From Paraktedonobacter sp039923935 (GTDB lineage Bacteria > Chloroflexota > Ktedonobacteria > Ktedonobacterales > Ktedonobacteraceae), in contig JBDTBU010000056.1 in NCBI GenBank assembly GCA_039923935.1, positions 1 through 6,764 on the forward strand: a stretch of 6,764 nucleotides of DNA, in the 5' to 3' direction. The first letter of the stretch is position 1. Every line of letters starts with the position of its first letter. Below are positions 5,404 through 6,764 of this stretch, in pieces. The notes under the pieces are model-generated. The model had not been told where the DNA came from. It saw only the letters and a program-made list of their open reading frames with translations, and did not search any database. Both the position numbers and the translations under genes were made by a program.

Positions 5404-6591
5404 ATGGCTTTTCCTCTCTATCCCGCGACTGAGCGCCAGACGCGTATTCTCGCAATGGCTGATGAACTGGCGGAGCGTTTTCTGCCACGCGCCAACGAAG
5501 GCGAGTGGGAAGGACGCTTCCCTTATGAAAACTACCGCGACCTGCACGAATCGGGTTATTTGAGGCTCACGGTGCCGCGAGAGTTTGGTGGTTGGGGCGC
5601 TGATATTGTCGAGGTAGCACTGGCTCAGGCGCGGCTAGCCCAGGGATGTCCCTCAACCGCGCTGGTTACGACAATGCATCTGTCCTTTCTGGGCAGGATT
5701 GCGGCTGGTCACGCTAGCAACAGCCCAACCTTCGAGCGTATTTGTCGCGCAGTGGTAGAGCAGGGTGCGTTAATCAATAGCGCAGTCAGCGAACCCGCTA
5801 CGGGCAGCCCCAGCCGTGGCGGACGGCTCACGACCACGGCGCGTCGCCAAGCTGATGGCAGTTGGCTGCTCAATGGACGCAAAACATACTCTACTGGTAG
5901 TGTTGTTATGCAGTTCTTCCTGGTAGGCTGTAGCATCGAGGACGACGCCCCAGCCTCAGCCAATCTGCCCCCGTTGAACGGCACGCGTGGCAATCTGCTG
6001 GTGCCCTGCAATATGCCGGGCGTGCGGATCGAAGAGACCTGGAATTCACTGGGTATGCGCCTGAGTGCTAGCCACGATCTGATCCTGGAAAACGTGCATC
6101 TGGAGGCTGAGGCACTGACAAACCTGTTGGACATTCCAAACGAGGTCATGTCCATTTGGGGTCTGCCGCTGGCCGCGCTCTACTTGGGGATTGCTCAAGG
6201 TGCGCGTAATGAGGCCGTGCGTTTTGCCAAAAGCAGACGCCCCAACTCGCTCAACCAGTCCATTGCCAGCGTGCCGCACATCCAAGAGAAAGTGGCGAAG
6301 ATGGACCTTGCCCTGTTGCAAAGTGAGGCTGTACTCTTTGGGCTGGCCGAGCAGGTTTTGCGCGATCCCGCGAGTATTCCCGCTAGCCAGTACGCAGCAG
6401 CCAAGTATTTGGCGACTAACCACGCTCTAGAAGTCACCGACCTAGCCATGCGTTTGGTTGGGGGGGCAGCTCTCTCGCTCAACCTGCCACTGCAACGCTA
6501 CTACCGCGACGTACGAGCTGGCTTCAACAACCCGCCAATGGATGATGTCACGCTGACTATGCTGAGCAAGCAGGCGTTTGGGGAAGCGTGA
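5404..6591 (+). CDS. Acyl-CoA dehydrogenase-fold flavoprotein
   Basis: This 395-residue protein has the three-part fold of FAD/FMN-dependent acyl-CoA dehydrogenases: N-terminal helices (1-120), a beta barrel (about 121-235) and C-terminal helices (about 240-395). Visible motifs are VPREFGGWGAD (57-67), INSAVSEPATGSPSRGG (124-140), the flavin-region NGRKTYSTGS (157-166), SLGMRLSASHDLILENV (215-231) and RYYRDVRAGFNNPPMDD (365-381). The last ends where classical enzymes carry a YEGT-like segment with the catalytic glutamate; here NNPPMDD takes its place. This resembles the branch with the second type of C-terminal domain (Acyl-CoA_dh_2 type), which includes flavin monooxygenases such as DszC. 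The reaction may therefore be oxygenation rather than dehydrogenation; the substrate is unknown. It appears to be a single-gene unit, divergent from apt, followed by a long hairpin. Confidence 0.88.
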   Translation: MAFPLYPATERQTRILAMADELAERFLPRANEGEWEGRFPYENYRDLHESGYLRLTVPREFGGWGADIVEVALAQARLAQGCPSTALVTTMHLSFLGRIAAGHASNSPTFERICRAVVEQGALINSAVSEPATGSPSRGGRLTTTARRQADGSWLLNGRKTYSTGSVVMQFFLVGCSIEDDAPASANLPPLNGTRGNLLVPCNMPGVRIEETWNSLGMRLSASHDLILENVHLEAEALTNLLDIPNEVMSIWGLPLAALYLGIAQGARNEAVRFAKSRRPNSLNQSIASVPHIQEKVAKMDLALLQSEAVLFGLAEQVLRDPASIPASQYAAAKYLATNHALEVTDLAMRLVGGAALSLNLPLQRYYRDVRAGFNNPPMDDVTLTMLSKQAFGEA

Positions 6592-6593
6592 GA

Positions 6594-6645
6594 ACGAGAC
6601 TCCAGGGAAGCAACTCCACACGAGGCTGCTTCCCTGGAGTCTCGT
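6594..6645. terminator. Perfect 19-bp hairpin between convergent genes
   Basis: Bases 6594-6612 are the exact reverse complement of 6627-6645, giving a 19-bp stem with a 14-nt loop. The loop itself has a 3-bp inner stem (CTC/GAG). It starts 3 nt after the stop of the flavoprotein gene and ends 23 nt before the stop of the minus-strand gene. It is probably a bidirectional transcription stop or an mRNA 3' end stabiliser. No real T-run follows on either strand, so it is not a textbook Rho-independent terminator; it could also be a copy of a dispersed palindromic repeat. Confidence 0.6.
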
Positions 6646-6668
6646 CCTGCTTCTTGGGCAAGGTGGTG

Positions 6669-6764
6669 CTAGTGAACCGCAAAGACCTGAACAGTACTGG
6701 TAGTGTCTGGTCCGCTACGCGACGGAGTGTTGGCGACAGCGAGATACTTGCCATCGCTCGACAG
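6669..6764 (-). CDS. C-terminal end of a beta-propeller-like protein (partial)
   Basis: On the minus strand an open frame enters from the right edge and ends at TAG (6669-6671), leaving 31 residues. They start LSSDGKYLAVANTPSRSG and finish with STVQVFAVH. The pattern S(P/S)DGKYLAVAN followed by a final strand VQVF is typical of the last blade of WD40/YVTN/lactonase-type beta-propellers. The T-S-G-rich insert between the two strands is compatible with a blade loop. The rest of the gene lies outside the window, so the overall family is uncertain. It is convergent with the flavoprotein gene, and the 19-bp hairpin lies between them. Confidence 0.6.
   Translation of the reverse strand: MSSDGKYLAVANTPSRSGPDTTSTVQVFAVH

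Noticed and set aside
1..6764. CRISPR array, insertion sequence, attachment site or prophage remnant
   Set aside because: No direct repeat series, no transposase or integrase motifs, and no duplicated tRNA end next to the tRNA-Gly gene were found.

Overview
The window carries ordinary chromosomal genes of a bacterium with mid-range GC. My best guess is the phylum Chloroflexota, class Ktedonobacteria. That rests on overall impression: a soluble GAF histidine kinase, a PspA of the type carrying a DYSYxxQL segment, a small unrecognised basic protein, and the codon flavour. It is an inference without any database search. There is no CRISPR array, transposase, integrase or other sign of a mobile element.

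Layout from left to right. Bases 1-243 hold an extended -10 promoter, an eight-codon upstream ORF with a strong ribosome binding site, and an 8-bp inverted repeat. They lead into a cytoplasmic GAF-HisKA-HATPase sensor kinase (244-1683, +). A probable separate promoter then precedes a 116-residue highly charged protein of unknown function (1766-2116, +). This gene runs tail to tail, only 4 bp apart, into a PspA/IM30 membrane-stress protein (2121-2873, -). A short divergent region separates pspA from a tRNA-Gly(CCC) gene (3062-3133, +), which has a near-consensus promoter and a 13-bp hairpin directly behind it. Next come two genes on the minus strand that look like one operon: apt (adenine phosphoribosyltransferase, 4595-5116) followed 26 bp later by a 12-TM spinster-like MFS transporter (3213-4568). 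After a 287-bp divergent intergenic region comes an acyl-CoA-dehydrogenase-fold flavoprotein (5404-6591, +), probably not a classical dehydrogenase. A perfect 19-bp hairpin lies behind it. The right edge holds the last 31 codons of a minus-strand gene with a beta-propeller-like ending.

How the genes work together. Only apt and the MFS gene are arranged so that co-transcription is likely. The kinase has no response regulator beside it. PspA stands without other psp genes. The remaining genes are single transcription units around small promoters. I see no multi-gene defence or biosynthetic system here.

The points most worth checking are the tRNA-Gly whose T-loop has C instead of U at position 55, the in-frame upstream ORF and hairpin before the kinase, and the missing canonical catalytic glutamate segment in the flavoprotein.
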